Assembly: GCF_003851545.1 (NCBI RefSeq)
Contig: NZ_BHVX01000007.1
Coordinates: 62,001-126,000 of the forward strand
DNA: 64,000 nucleotides
Direction: 5' to 3'
Source: Ralstonia sp. SET104
GTDB taxonomy: Bacteria > Pseudomonadota > Gammaproteobacteria > Burkholderiales > Burkholderiaceae
Below are positions 36,444 to 45,012 of this stretch, in pieces (positions within the stretch are counted from its first letter, which is position 1; every line of letters begins with the position of its first letter). A program made the position numbers and the translations under genes. The notes under the pieces were generated by a model. The model was not told the origin of the DNA, did no database searches, and worked only from the letters and a program-made list of their open reading frames with translations.

Positions 36444-37568
36444 ATGAAAAATCGCATCAAGCATTATAGCCCAAGCCCTGTGTCAGACGACGCAGTGGCT
36501 GACGTTTCCCTCACTGCGCAGGAAACCTCACAGGACACCGACGAGGCCCTCGACGATGAGGCACTGGATCTGTCTGCCGCCGGCGCGGCCCAGGCAGCCC
36601 AGCCGATTATCGTAGAGATTCCCGAAGCCATGCACGGCGAGCGCCTGGACAAGGCGCTCGCCAAGCTGCTGCCCGACTATTCACGCAGTCGCCTGCAGCA
36701 ATGGATTGACGCCGGCGCGGTACGCGTCCGTGGCGAGGTGGTGCGTCCGCGTGCGGCCATCTCTGGCGGTGATCGTATTGAGGTTGTGCCGCAACGCGCG
36801 GCCGATGAGAGCGCCTTCGTCGCCGAGCCCATCGATCTGGATGTGGTGTACGAAGACGACACGCTGCTCGTCATCAACAAGCCTGCCGGGCTGGTTGTAC
36901 ATCCGGCTGCCGGCAACTGGAGCGGCACGGTGCTCAACGGCCTGCTGCACCGTTATCCGGACGCCGTGGAGTTGCCGCGTGCTGGCATTGTCCATCGTCT
37001 CGACAAGGACACCTCCGGCCTGATGGTGGTTGCGCGTACGCTGCCCGCGCAGACGGATCTCGTGCGCCAATTGCAGGCACGTACCGTCAAGCGGACTTAT
37101 CTGGCGCTCGTGTGGGGCGAAACGCCCGAAGAGGCGACGATTGACGCCCCGATCGGCCGCGACCCGCGCGACCGCACGCGCATGGCTATCATCGAGACGG
37201 CCAGCGGCAAGCCGGCGCGCACGCATTTCAAGACGCTGGACGTGGTGGACTTGGGGCGCGCGCAGGTGTCGCTCGTACGCTGCCAGCTGGAAACCGGCCG
37301 GACGCACCAGATTCGTGTGCACTTTGAATCGGAAGGGCATCCGCTGCTTGGCGATCCGGTGTACACACGCAACTTCCGACGTGGCCAGCCGCAGACGATC
37401 AAGGCGCCGTTGCCGGTGCCGTTTGCGCGGCAGGCGCTGCACGCGGTGCGTCTGGGGCTCGTGCATCCGGCCTCGGGCAAATCGGTGCACTGGGAAGCCG
37501 GCGTGCCAGAGGATTTTGCCGACCTGCTGGAAGCCCTCGAATTGGACCCCGATACCGATGTCAACTGA
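36444..37568 (+). CDS. rluD: 23S rRNA pseudouridine(1911/1915/1917) synthase
   Basis: 374 residues as annotated from ATG 36444. The S4-like RNA-binding domain (about 62-115, [20 protein letters not shown]) is followed by the RluA-type synthase domain with catalytic Asp187 in [20 protein letters not shown], and [20 protein letters not shown]. RluD modifies helix 69 of 23S rRNA. The first 55 residues are acidic, non-conserved and longer than E. coli RluD, so the true start may be later, e.g. GTG near 36480. The 3' end overlaps pgeF by 11 bp, the classic rluD-pgeF pair. Confidence 0.94.
   Translation: MKNRIKHYSPSPVSDDAVADVSLTAQETSQDTDEALDDEALDLSAAGAAQAAQPIIVEIPEAMHGERLDKALAKLLPDYSRSRLQQWIDAGAVRVRGEVVRPRAAISGGDRIEVVPQRAADESAFVAEPIDLDVVYEDDTLLVINKPAGLVVHPAAGNWSGTVLNGLLHRYPDAVELPRAGIVHRLDKDTSGLMVVARTLPAQTDLVRQLQARTVKRTYLALVWGETPEEATIDAPIGRDPRDRTRMAIIETASGKPARTHFKTLDVVDLGRAQVSLVRCQLETGRTHQIRVHFESEGHPLLGDPVYTRNFRRGQPQTIKAPLPVPFARQALHAVRLGLVHPASGKSVHWEAGVPEDFADLLEALELDPDTDVN
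36463..36468 (-). promoter_or_regulatory. -10 element of bamD inside the rluD 5' coding region
   Basis: The minus strand reads GGGCTATAATG, a perfect TATAAT 34 nt upstream of the bamD start codon. The -35 is weak. It overlaps codons 7-9 of the annotated rluD frame, implying either overlapping promoters or a later true rluD start. Confidence 0.55.
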
Positions 37569-38361
37569 CTGGATCGTCCCCGACTGGCCCGCGCATTCGC
37601 ATGTCAAAGCGCTGGCAACGACCCGCCTGGGTGGCGTCAGCGCAGGACCATACGGATTGGCCGGCGGTTTGCCGGGCGGCCTGAACCTTGGCCAGCACGT
37701 TGGCGATGCGCCGGAAGCCGTTGCTCAGAATCGCCGCATCTTGCGTGCGGCGCTGCCAACCGAGCCGACGTGGATGGAGCAGGTACACGGCACCGGTGTG
37801 GCCGATCTGGATCAACTCGCGGGCACGTCAGCGCCCGTGGTGGCCGATGCGGCGGTGGCGTCCTGGCGGGATCGCGTCTGCGTGGTCATGACGGCCGATT
37901 GCCTGCCTGTCTTGCTGAGCGACGCTCGCGGCGTAACCGTGGGTGCGGCGCATGCTGGCTGGCGAGGTTTATGCGGCGGCGTGATCGAGCGCACGCTCGA
38001 TGCCATGACGCAACGGCTGCGCGCCAGCGGCCAGGAAGCCGATCCAACGTGGCTGGCATGGCTGGGGCCAGCTATCGGGCCATCGTGCTTTGAAGTGGGT
38101 GCCGAAGTGCGCCAAGCCTTTATCGACGCTGCGGTGCCCGGCGAACTGCCTGCCACGGAAGCGGCGTTCGTGAAGGGTGCATCCGCGGGCAAGTTCTTCG
38201 CTGATCTGTATGCGTTGGCTCGGTTGCGGCTGGCGCGCGTCGGCTGTACCGACGTGTACGGCGGCGGCCTGTGCACGATGACGGACGCCGAGCGCTTCTA
38301 TTCGTATCGCCGGGAGCGCACCACGGGCCGCATGGCCACGTTGATCTGGCGCGCAGCGTGA
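37558..38361 (+). CDS. pgeF: PgeF/YfiH laccase-domain protein
   Basis: ATG 37558 ([20 protein letters not shown]) starts a 267-residue protein, overlapping the rluD end by 11 bp. Family motifs: [58 protein letters not shown] and [16 protein letters not shown]; the His/Cys set forms the active site. YfiH/PgeF is reported to edit misincorporated serine in peptidoglycan stems and has been called a polyphenol oxidase. Its location after rluD is conserved in many proteobacteria. Confidence 0.94.
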   Translation: MSTDWIVPDWPAHSHVKALATTRLGGVSAGPYGLAGGLPGGLNLGQHVGDAPEAVAQNRRILRAALPTEPTWMEQVHGTGVADLDQLAGTSAPVVADAAVASWRDRVCVVMTADCLPVLLSDARGVTVGAAHAGWRGLCGGVIERTLDAMTQRLRASGQEADPTWLAWLGPAIGPSCFEVGAEVRQAFIDAAVPGELPATEAAFVKGASAGKFFADLYALARLRLARVGCTDVYGGGLCTMTDAERFYSYRRERTTGRMATLIWRAA

Positions 38362-38365
38362 GCGT

Positions 38366-38602
38366 TCAGGCGGCGCCGTCGTCTGCGCCGCCGCTCAATG
38401 CAGGGATGGTGTCCGCCTTGTCCTGCGCGGCTTCCTGGGCTTTCCGGCGCCGCTTTCGTGCCGGCGAGCCCGCAATCCACAGGAAGAGCGACAGCGGCGC
38501 CACGCCGTAGAAAACGAATGTGCCGATGCCGGCAATCCAAGATTGCTCAGTCAAGGACATCATCAGCACGACGTACAGCCAGGCGATGGCGACGATATAC
38601 AT
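38366..38602 (-). CDS. small two-TM membrane protein
   Basis: The likely start is ATG 38602 (MYIVAIAWLYVVLMMSLTEQ), giving 78 residues; ATG 38632 is also in frame. Two hydrophobic segments (residues 3-20 and 25-45, FVFYGVAPLSLFLWIAGS) precede a basic and Ala-rich tail (ARKRRRKAQEAAQDKADT). It is convergent with pgeF (4 bp between stops) and divergent from phaC. A small inner-membrane protein of unknown function, common in Burkholderiales in this position. Confidence 0.75.
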   Translation of the reverse strand: MYIVAIAWLYVVLMMSLTEQSWIAGIGTFVFYGVAPLSLFLWIAGSPARKRRRKAQEAAQDKADTIPALSGGADDGAA

Positions 38603-38774
38603 GGAAAAAGGCGGTGCCCGGCGTTGGCGCAATGCAGCAGTCTCGCACGAAATTGCGCAGATTGGACCATAGCCCTGGCACCGCGCTTAGCCATTCGGTG
38701 GGCGTCATTCTTGGGCGGATGGCGCAAAACCCCCGCCGGGACAGCGTTTGCGGCCGATCATCAGGTAACTCCGA

Positions 38775-38804
38775 TTGACAGCTTTGAAACGGCAAGGCAA
38801 CAAT
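38775..38804 (+). promoter_or_regulatory. sigma-70 promoter of phaCAB
   Basis: TTGACA (38775-38780), an 18-bp spacer and AACAAT (38799-38804), 69 bp before the phaC start. The same hexamers and spacing are described for the phaC1 promoter of Cupriavidus necator; here they are seen directly. Confidence 0.8.
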
Positions 38805-38873
38805 GCCCCGCAATACTACGAGTTGCGCCGCCATTCCAACCGGAGCGGCGCATATCGTCGCATCGAGGGCACT

Positions 38874-40667
38874 ATGGCATCGCGTCAATCGACATCATCC
38901 AAAGCATCTAGCGCCCACACTCAAGCTCCCTGGCAGGGCTTGTCGGACCCTACGCAGTGGGCGGAGCAGTTCAAGCAATGGCAAGCCTTTGCGGGCGCCT
39001 TCGCACAACCCGGTGCCGCAGCGCCCGGTCTTGGCCAGTTCAACGGCGCAGCGATGGGCGAGGGCACAGTTCCCTTCGCGCTGATCCCACCAGAGCGGCT
39101 GGCTGAAATCCAGCAGAGATACCTTGAAGAGTGGCTCCAGATCTGGCGCCAAATGAGCACCGGCGAAAGCGCCGAGGCCGTGGCCCCGTCCGATCGTCGT
39201 TTCTCGAACGACGCCTGGCGCAAGAGCCCACTCTACGGCTACGCCGCCGCGTTCTACGTGCTCAACGCCCGTACGCTGATGGAAATGGCCGATGCCGTGC
39301 AGGCCGATGCCAAGACCCGCGAGCGCGTGCGCTTTGCCGTGTCGCAATGGACGGCTGCCATGTCACCGTCCAACTTTCTTGCGACCAACCCGGAGGCGCA
39401 GAAGCATCTGATTGAATCGCGTGGCGAATCCCTGCGCACCGGCATCCTCAACATGCTGCAGGACATGGAGCGGGGCAAGATCTCGCAGACGGACGAAACG
39501 GCGTTCGAGATCGGCCGCAATGTCGCCAACAGCGAAGGCGCGGTCGTCTTCGAGAACGACTACTTCCAGCTTCTGCAGTACAAGCCGCTGACGGCCAAGG
39601 TGCATGCACGGCCGCTGCTGCTGGTGCCGCCGTGCATCAACAAGTACTACATCCTCGACCTGCAGCCCGCTAATTCGCTGGTGCGCTACGCGGTAGAGCA
39701 GGGCAACACGGTGTTCCTGGTGTCGTGGCGCAACCCGGATGCAAGCATGGCGTCCCGCACGTGGGACGACTACATCGAGGGCGGCGCGATCGAGGCCATC
39801 CGCGTGGCGCGCGAGATTTCTGCGCAAGACCAGATCAACGTGCTGGGCTTTTGCGTGGGCGGTACGATCCTCTCGACTGCACTGGCAGTGCTGGCCGAAC
39901 GCGGCGAGCATCCGGCTTCGAGCCTGACGCTGCTGACCACGCTGCTCGACTTTACCGATACGGGCATTCTCGACGTCTTCGTCGATCAAGCCCAGGTGGA
40001 AATGCGTGAGCAGACCATCGGCAACAATGCGCCGACTGGCCCGGGTCTGCTGCGCGGCGTGGAGCTGGCGAACACGTTCTCGTTCCTGCGCCCGAACGAT
40101 CTGGTCTGGAATTACGTTGTCGAGAACTACCTGAAAGGTAAGACGCCCGCGCCGTTCGACTTGCTGTACTGGAACGGAGATTCCACCAACCTGCCGGGCC
40201 CGTGGTACTGCTGGTATTTGCGTCATACGTATCTGCAGAACGACTTGAAGACACCGGGCAAGCTGAAGGTGAACGGCACGCCGGTGGATCTTGGCAAGAT
40301 CGATGTGCCGGTCTACATCTATGGCTCGCGCGAAGACCATATCGTCCCGTGGAAATCGGCTTATGGCTCGGTGCCGCTGCTCAAGGGCAAACGGCGTTTC
40401 GTGCTGGGTGCCTCGGGGCATATCGCCGGCGTGATCAACCCGCCGGCGGCCAACAAGCGCTCGCACTGGATCAACGCAAAGCTGCCCGACACCGCCGATG
40501 CATGGTTCGAGGGCGCCAAGGAGCATCCGGGCAGTTGGTGGCCGGACTGGTCGGCTTGGCTGGCGTCCCACGCTGGCGCGCAGAAGGCTGCGCCCAAGGG
40601 TTACGGCAATGCGGACTATCCGGATATCGAGCCGGCGCCTGGCCGCTACGTCAAACAGAAAGCGTAA
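38874..40667 (+). CDS. phaC: class I polyhydroxyalkanoate synthase
   Basis: The start at ATG 38874 (MASRQSTSSKASSAHTQAPW) with GAGGG upstream gives 597 residues, close to C. necator PhaC1 (589). The variable N-terminal part (1-105) precedes the alpha/beta-hydrolase fold with the lipase-like box GFCVGGT and catalytic Cys327, GSREDHIVPWKSAYGS with the catalytic Asp, and SGHIAGVINPP with the catalytic His. It polymerises (R)-3-hydroxybutyryl-CoA on the granule surface. It begins the phaC-phaA-phaB operon from the promoter at 38775-38804. Confidence 0.97.
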   Translation: MASRQSTSSKASSAHTQAPWQGLSDPTQWAEQFKQWQAFAGAFAQPGAAAPGLGQFNGAAMGEGTVPFALIPPERLAEIQQRYLEEWLQIWRQMSTGESAEAVAPSDRRFSNDAWRKSPLYGYAAAFYVLNARTLMEMADAVQADAKTRERVRFAVSQWTAAMSPSNFLATNPEAQKHLIESRGESLRTGILNMLQDMERGKISQTDETAFEIGRNVANSEGAVVFENDYFQLLQYKPLTAKVHARPLLLVPPCINKYYILDLQPANSLVRYAVEQGNTVFLVSWRNPDASMASRTWDDYIEGGAIEAIRVAREISAQDQINVLGFCVGGTILSTALAVLAERGEHPASSLTLLTTLLDFTDTGILDVFVDQAQVEMREQTIGNNAPTGPGLLRGVELANTFSFLRPNDLVWNYVVENYLKGKTPAPFDLLYWNGDSTNLPGPWYCWYLRHTYLQNDLKTPGKLKVNGTPVDLGKIDVPVYIYGSREDHIVPWKSAYGSVPLLKGKRRFVLGASGHIAGVINPPAANKRSHWINAKLPDTADAWFEGAKEHPGSWWPDWSAWLASHAGAQKAAPKGYGNADYPDIEPAPGRYVKQKA

Positions 40668-40755
40668 GATCGCGCGCATGAACCCCGTTGCCGTCGCGGC
40701 TCCGGCCGCTGGCGGCGTCTAACGACCCTCTCTTTCGACAGTGGAAGGTAAGCAA

Positions 40756-41937
40756 ATGACCGATGTTGTGATCGTATCGGCGGTACGCACCGCCGTAGGC
40801 AAGTTTGGTGGCTCGCTGGCGAAGATTGCCGCGCCTGACCTGGGTGCGGCCGTTATTCGCGAAGCGCTGGCGCGCGCCAAGGTGGCACCGGATCAGGTGA
40901 GTGAAGTCATCATGGGCCAGGTGCTGACGGCGGGCTCGGGCCAGAACCCGGCGCGCCAGTCCGTCATCAAGGCTGGGCTGCCCAACATGGTGCCTGGCTT
41001 GACCATCAACAAGGTGTGCGGCTCGGGCCTGAAGGCCGTGATGCTGGCCGCTAACGCCATCATCGCGGGCGATGCGGAGATCGTCGTGGCCGGCGGTCAG
41101 GAGAACATGTCCGCTGCGCCGCACGTCCTGCCGGGCTCGCGCGACGGCTTTCGCATGGGTGACGCCAAGCTCATCGACTCGATGATTGTTGATGGCCTGT
41201 GGGATGTCTACAACCAGTACCACATGGGCATCACAGCCGAGAATGTGGCCAAGGAATACGGCATCACCCGTGAAGCTCAGGATGCGTTTGCTGTGGCTTC
41301 GCAGAACAAGGCAGAAGCTGCGCAGAAGTCCGGTCGCTTCAATGACGAAATCGTTCCGATCATGATTCCGCAGCGCAAGGGTGACCCGATTGCCTTCGCG
41401 CAGGACGAGTTTGTGCGCCATGGTGCCACGCTCGATTCGATGGCCGGCCTGAAGCCTGCCTTCGACAAGGCCGGTACCGTGACGGCTGCCAACGCCTCGG
41501 GCCTGAACGATGGTGCGGCCGCTGTCGTGGTGATGTCGGCTGCCAAGGCCAAGGAACTGGGACTGACGCCGCTGGCAACGATTCGCGCATACGCAAGCGC
41601 TGGTCTGGACCCGAAGGTGATGGGTATGGGGCCGGTACCGGCATCTCAGCGCTGCTTGTCGCGCGCTGGCTGGTCGGTGAATGATCTGGACCTGATGGAG
41701 ATCAACGAGGCGTTTGCCGCTCAGGCGCTGGCCGTGCACCAACAGATGGGCTGGGATACGGCAAAGGTCAACGTCAACGGCGGTGCGATTGCGATTGGTC
41801 ACCCGATCGGCGCGTCGGGCTGCCGTATCCTGGTCACGCTGCTGCACGAAATGCAGAAGCGCGATGCGAAGAAGGGTCTGGCCTCGCTGTGTATCGGCGG
41901 CGGTATGGGCGTGGCGCTGGCGGTTGAGCGCTCGTAA
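40756..41937 (+). CDS. phaA: acetyl-CoA acetyltransferase (beta-ketothiolase)
   Basis: ATG 40756 ([20 protein letters not shown]) follows GGAAGG at proper distance; 393 residues. Thiolase catalytic residues: Cys88 in [11 protein letters not shown], His in [11 protein letters not shown] and Cys379 in [13 protein letters not shown]. It condenses two acetyl-CoA to acetoacetyl-CoA, the first step of PHB synthesis. It lies between phaC (88 bp) and phaB, with a 13-bp hairpin in the latter gap. Confidence 0.96.
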   Translation: MTDVVIVSAVRTAVGKFGGSLAKIAAPDLGAAVIREALARAKVAPDQVSEVIMGQVLTAGSGQNPARQSVIKAGLPNMVPGLTINKVCGSGLKAVMLAANAIIAGDAEIVVAGGQENMSAAPHVLPGSRDGFRMGDAKLIDSMIVDGLWDVYNQYHMGITAENVAKEYGITREAQDAFAVASQNKAEAAQKSGRFNDEIVPIMIPQRKGDPIAFAQDEFVRHGATLDSMAGLKPAFDKAGTVTAANASGLNDGAAAVVVMSAAKAKELGLTPLATIRAYASAGLDPKVMGMGPVPASQRCLSRAGWSVNDLDLMEINEAFAAQALAVHQQMGWDTAKVNVNGGAIAIGHPIGASGCRILVTLLHEMQKRDAKKGLASLCIGGGMGVALAVERS

Positions 41938-41956
41938 GCTTTTTGCAGTGGGATTG

Positions 41957-41991
41957 TGGCGCATGCGGCGGAACGAAAGCCGCATGCGCCA
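41957..41991 (+). other. strong hairpin between phaA and phaB
   Basis: TGGCGCATGCGGC (41957-41969) pairs perfectly with GCCGCATGCGCCA (41979-41991) around a 9-nt loop. No T-run follows, so transcription should continue; it more likely sets mRNA stability and relative phaA:phaB expression. Confidence 0.6.
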
Positions 41992-42063
41992 ATTCGAGAT
42001 ACCTGAGCATTTGCTGCTCGGCAAGAGGCTGGGCGGTTCTAACAACAAGGACTAGGAGTGGAC

Positions 42064-42804
42064 ATGACCAAACGCATCGCATACGTCACCGGAGGCATGG
42101 GCGGCATCGGAACGGCGATTTGCCAGCGCTTGGCGCGCGACGGTTTCACCGTTGTCGCGGGCTGCGGACCGAACTCGCCGCGCAAGGCGAAATGGCTCGA
42201 ACAGCAAAAGGCGCTCGGTTTCGATTTCGTGCCATCCGAGGGCAACGTCGGTGATTGGGAATCGACCAAGGCTGCGTTCGACAAGGTCAAGGCCGAAGTG
42301 GGTGAGGTTGATGTTCTCATCAACAACGCCGGCATCACGCGCGACGTGGTGTTCCGCAAGATGACTCGCGCCGACTGGGATGCGGTGATCGACACCAACT
42401 TGACGTCGCTGTTCAACGTGACCAAGCAGGTCATTGATGGAATGGCGGACCGCGGTTGGGGCCGCATCATCAATATCTCGTCGGTGAACGGGCAGAAGGG
42501 TCAGTTTGGCCAGACCAACTACTCGACGGCCAAGGCTGGCTTGCATGGCTTCACGATGGCGCTTGCGCAGGAAGTGGCCACGAAGGGCGTGACGGTCAAT
42601 ACCGTGTCGCCGGGTTATATCGCCACCGATATGGTGAAAGCGATTCGTCAGGATGTGCTCGACAAGATCGTCGGCACGATTCCGGTCAAGCGCCTGGGTG
42701 AACCGACCGAAATCGCCTCGATCTGCGCATGGCTGGCATCAGAAGAGTCGGGCTTCTCCACCGGCGCTGACTTCTCCCTCAACGGCGGCCTGCACATGGG
42801 CTGA
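42064..42804 (+). CDS. phaB: acetoacetyl-CoA reductase (NADPH)
   Basis: The start at ATG 42064 (MTKRIAYVTGGMGGIGTAIC) is chosen because AGGAG lies 8 bp before it; 246 residues. Short-chain dehydrogenase features: TGGMGGIG cofactor loop, NNAG at 87-90, and Ser140-Tyr153-Lys157 in NISSVNGQKGQFGQTNYSTAK. It makes (R)-3-hydroxybutyryl-CoA from acetoacetyl-CoA. It is the last gene of the phaCAB operon. Confidence 0.97.
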   Translation: MTKRIAYVTGGMGGIGTAICQRLARDGFTVVAGCGPNSPRKAKWLEQQKALGFDFVPSEGNVGDWESTKAAFDKVKAEVGEVDVLINNAGITRDVVFRKMTRADWDAVIDTNLTSLFNVTKQVIDGMADRGWGRIINISSVNGQKGQFGQTNYSTAKAGLHGFTMALAQEVATKGVTVNTVSPGYIATDMVKAIRQDVLDKIVGTIPVKRLGEPTEIASICAWLASEESGFSTGADFSLNGGLHMG

Positions 42805-42814
42805 CGCGCCAATG

Positions 42815-42858
42815 CCCATGCTGCGGTGATGCTGCAGCATGGGCGCAGCATTTTTCCC
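42815..42858 (+). terminator. hairpin region after phaB with alternative folds
   Basis: CCCATGCTGC (42815-42824) pairs with GCAGCATGGG (42834-42843); alternatively ATGCTGCG (42818-42825) pairs with CGCAGCAT (42844-42851) immediately followed by T's. The second form is a conventional terminator; the two are mutually exclusive. Confidence 0.55.
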
Positions 42859-42866
42859 TGATCTGC

Positions 42867-42920
42867 CCTGCATGCTGCAATGCTCAATTGCATTGCAGCA
42901 GGCTTTTTGCGTTTTTTTTC
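42867..42920 (+). terminator. second phaB terminator / palindrome
   Basis: CTGCAATGC (42875-42883) and GCATTGCAG (42890-42898) form a 9-bp stem, extended by CCTG/CAGG, and followed by two T-runs (CTTTTT, then eight T's). The CTGC/GCAG ends also resemble a PhaR-type TGC-rich site, so it could be both. Confidence 0.65.
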
Positions 42921-43208
42921 GGCAACTGTCCGAGTGCATGAGCCGTATCAAAATGCTGCGGGTTTTTACCGGGGGGAGCCGCCTTTTCTTTGCAGGGCGA
43001 TCCGCATAGAATCCAGTCACGGAGGCGCTCCGCAGGGAGACACGGGGCGTCCGATCATAACCGGATGCATCTGCGCTGCTCTTAAAAGCAGCATTCGCGC
43101 GCAGATCGGAATAGCCAGGCAACCGCGTATTTTGCTGCATCGCTCGATGCAGTCATTTCGCACTGCATCGGCTGCACCGCAGCAGCATCGCCAACACGGA
43201 AAGGCACG
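42921..43208. promoter_or_regulatory. phaR upstream region
   Basis: Region between the phaB terminators and phaR. It includes CTGCATCG-CT-CGATGCAG (43135-43152), a further CTGCATCG (43163-43170) and CTGC-N3-GCAG (43172-43182), all within 75 bp of the phaR start. They look like autoregulatory operator sites. No other gene is supported here. Confidence 0.5.
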
Positions 43209-43763
43209 ATGGCCACCAGCAAGAAGGGCACCGAACGGCTGATCAAGAAATATCCCAACCGCCGGCTCTACGATACTCAGACCAGTACGTACATCACGCT
43301 GGCAGACGTCAAGCAGCTTGTGATGGAAACCGAGGAATTTCGCGTCGTTGATGCGAAATCCGGTGAAGACCTGACCCGCAGCATCCTGCTGCAGATCATC
43401 CTGGAAGAGGAAACCGGTGGCGTGCCGATGTTCTCGGGCGCGATGCTTGCCCAGATCATCCGTTTCTATGGCAACGCCATGCAAGGCATGATGGGAACCT
43501 ATCTGGAAAAGAACATCCAGGCGTTTGTCGACATCCAGAGCAAGCTGGCCGAGAACTCGAAGGATCTATACAGCGGCAACACCTTCAACCCTGACATGTG
43601 GTCGCAGTTTATGAATATGCAGGGGCCGATGATGCAGGGCATGATGAGCAACTATATCGAGCAGAGTAAAAATTTGTTCGTACAGATGCAGGAGCAGATG
43701 CAGAGCCAGGCCAAGAACATGTTCGGGACGTTTCCGTTCAACCAGCCGCCCGAGAAGAAGTAA
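43209..43763 (+). CDS. phaR: PHB-responsive transcriptional repressor
   Basis: 184 residues. The conserved PHB/PHA accumulation regulator DNA-binding domain occupies the first 65 residues (IKKYPNRRLYDTQTSTYITL and DVKQLVMETEEFRVVDAKSG), followed by the PHB-binding part (GAMLAQIIRFYGNAMQGMMG) and a Met/Gln-rich tail (MQGPMMQGMMSNYIEQSKN). PhaR represses phaP and phaR and is released by binding nascent PHB granules. Good ribosome site (GGAAAGG). It lies directly downstream of phaCAB, ending at a terminator. Confidence 0.96.
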   Translation: MATSKKGTERLIKKYPNRRLYDTQTSTYITLADVKQLVMETEEFRVVDAKSGEDLTRSILLQIILEEETGGVPMFSGAMLAQIIRFYGNAMQGMMGTYLEKNIQAFVDIQSKLAENSKDLYSGNTFNPDMWSQFMNMQGPMMQGMMSNYIEQSKNLFVQMQEQMQSQAKNMFGTFPFNQPPEKK

Positions 43764-43787
43764 GTAAGCTCGGTCGGCTCGCAAAAC

Positions 43788-43820
43788 AAGGCGAATCGCA
43801 TGGCGGTTCGCCTTTTTTGT
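43788..43820 (+). terminator. terminator after phaR
   Basis: AAGGCGAA (43788-43795) and TTCGCCTT (43807-43814) followed by a T-run. Confidence 0.85.
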
Positions 43821-43965
43821 TGGGCACGCGTGGGCGCGGACGGCAAGGTAAAATGCAGTCCCTTCAGGTGAGGCATGCGCCTCATCGACGATCACGATTC
43901 CCACTTCGGTCCCCCATGTTCGATGTCCGCCCCCGGCTTGCGTGCCGGTTGTCTTCCGTTTTCGC

Positions 43966-44946
43966 ATGAGTCGCCTGTTGCTCGCCCCGATGGAAGGGGT
44001 TGCGGACTACGTCATGCGCGACGTGCTGACACAGGCGGGCGGCTACGACGGATGCGTCTCAGAATTCGTCCGCGTGACGGGCTCCTTGCTGCCGGCACGA
44101 ACTTACGAGCGCGAGACGCCCGAGATCCGCAATGGCGGCTACACGGCCAGCGGCACGCCGATGACCATCCAGCTTCTCGGCAGCGATCCGGAGTGGCTTG
44201 CTCGCAATGCCGAGTACGCGGCAACCCTGACGCCGCATGGTATCGACCTCAACTTCGGTTGCCCGGCCAAGGTGGTGAATCGCCATGGTGGTGGTGCCAT
44301 GCTGCTCGCCACGCCGGAAGTGCTGCACGACATCGTGCATGCGGTGCGGGCTGCGGTGCCGGCGCACATTTCGGTGACGGCCAAGATGCGGCTTGGCGTT
44401 TCCGATACTTCCCGAGCGATTGATTGCGCGACAGCGCTGGCCGAAGGCGGCGCGGAATCGCTCGTGGTGCACGCCCGCACGCGCGATCATGGTTACCGGC
44501 CTCCGGCCCATTGGGACTGGATTGCACGCATCGCTGACGCTGTCAACGTTCCCGTCACAGCCAACGGCGAAGTGTGGACCGTGGCCGATTGGGAGCGTTG
44601 CCGTGCCGTCAGCGGCTGTGATGACGTGATGATCGGGCGCGGCGCCGTGTCCGATCCGTTCCTGGCCCAGCGCATTCGCGGGCAGATGGATCAGGAGCCA
44701 TCTGCGGCGGAATGGCCGATCGTGCTTGGCTATCTCGCGGATTATCTGAAGAAGCTGCATGCGCGCATCTCGGCCAAGCATGAGCATGGTCGCGTCAAGC
44801 TATGGCTCGGCTATCTGAAGCGAACGTGGCCGCAGGCTGCAGAGCTGCACGACGCGATCCGCCGGCTGCAGGATGCAATGGAAATCGAGCGCGTGATTGA
44901 ACAGATGCAGCTTCGGCTTGGCCGCCCAGGCGCGGCGAATGGTTAA
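43966..44946 (+). CDS. dusC: tRNA-dihydrouridine(16) synthase
   Basis: The start at ATG 43966 (MSRLLLAPMEGVADYVMRDV) gives 326 residues; an upstream in-frame ATG exists but lacks conservation. DusC features: APMEG at the N-terminus, FVRVTGSLLPARTYERETPE, catalytic Cys in LNFGCPAKVVNRHGGGAML, and VNVPVTANGEVWTVADW with FMN-phosphate binding. It reduces U16 of tRNA. It is followed by rimO after 66 bp. Confidence 0.93.
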   Translation: MSRLLLAPMEGVADYVMRDVLTQAGGYDGCVSEFVRVTGSLLPARTYERETPEIRNGGYTASGTPMTIQLLGSDPEWLARNAEYAATLTPHGIDLNFGCPAKVVNRHGGGAMLLATPEVLHDIVHAVRAAVPAHISVTAKMRLGVSDTSRAIDCATALAEGGAESLVVHARTRDHGYRPPAHWDWIARIADAVNVPVTANGEVWTVADWERCRAVSGCDDVMIGRGAVSDPFLAQRIRGQMDQEPSAAEWPIVLGYLADYLKKLHARISAKHEHGRVKLWLGYLKRTWPQAAELHDAIRRLQDAMEIERVIEQMQLRLGRPGAANG

Positions 44947-45012
44947 AATACGCAACCGCGCGGCACACCCTGTGTGCACGGCGCAATCCTCTCCCCACAT
45001 CAGGTTGTTCCC

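Noticed and set aside
37030-37557. Extended 443-residue PgeF frame
   Set aside because: The first 176 codons overlap rluD in another frame; conserved PgeF sequence begins at 37558.
41957-41991. Terminator inside the pha operon
   Set aside because: No T-run; phaB has a good ribosome site and no separate promoter is visible.
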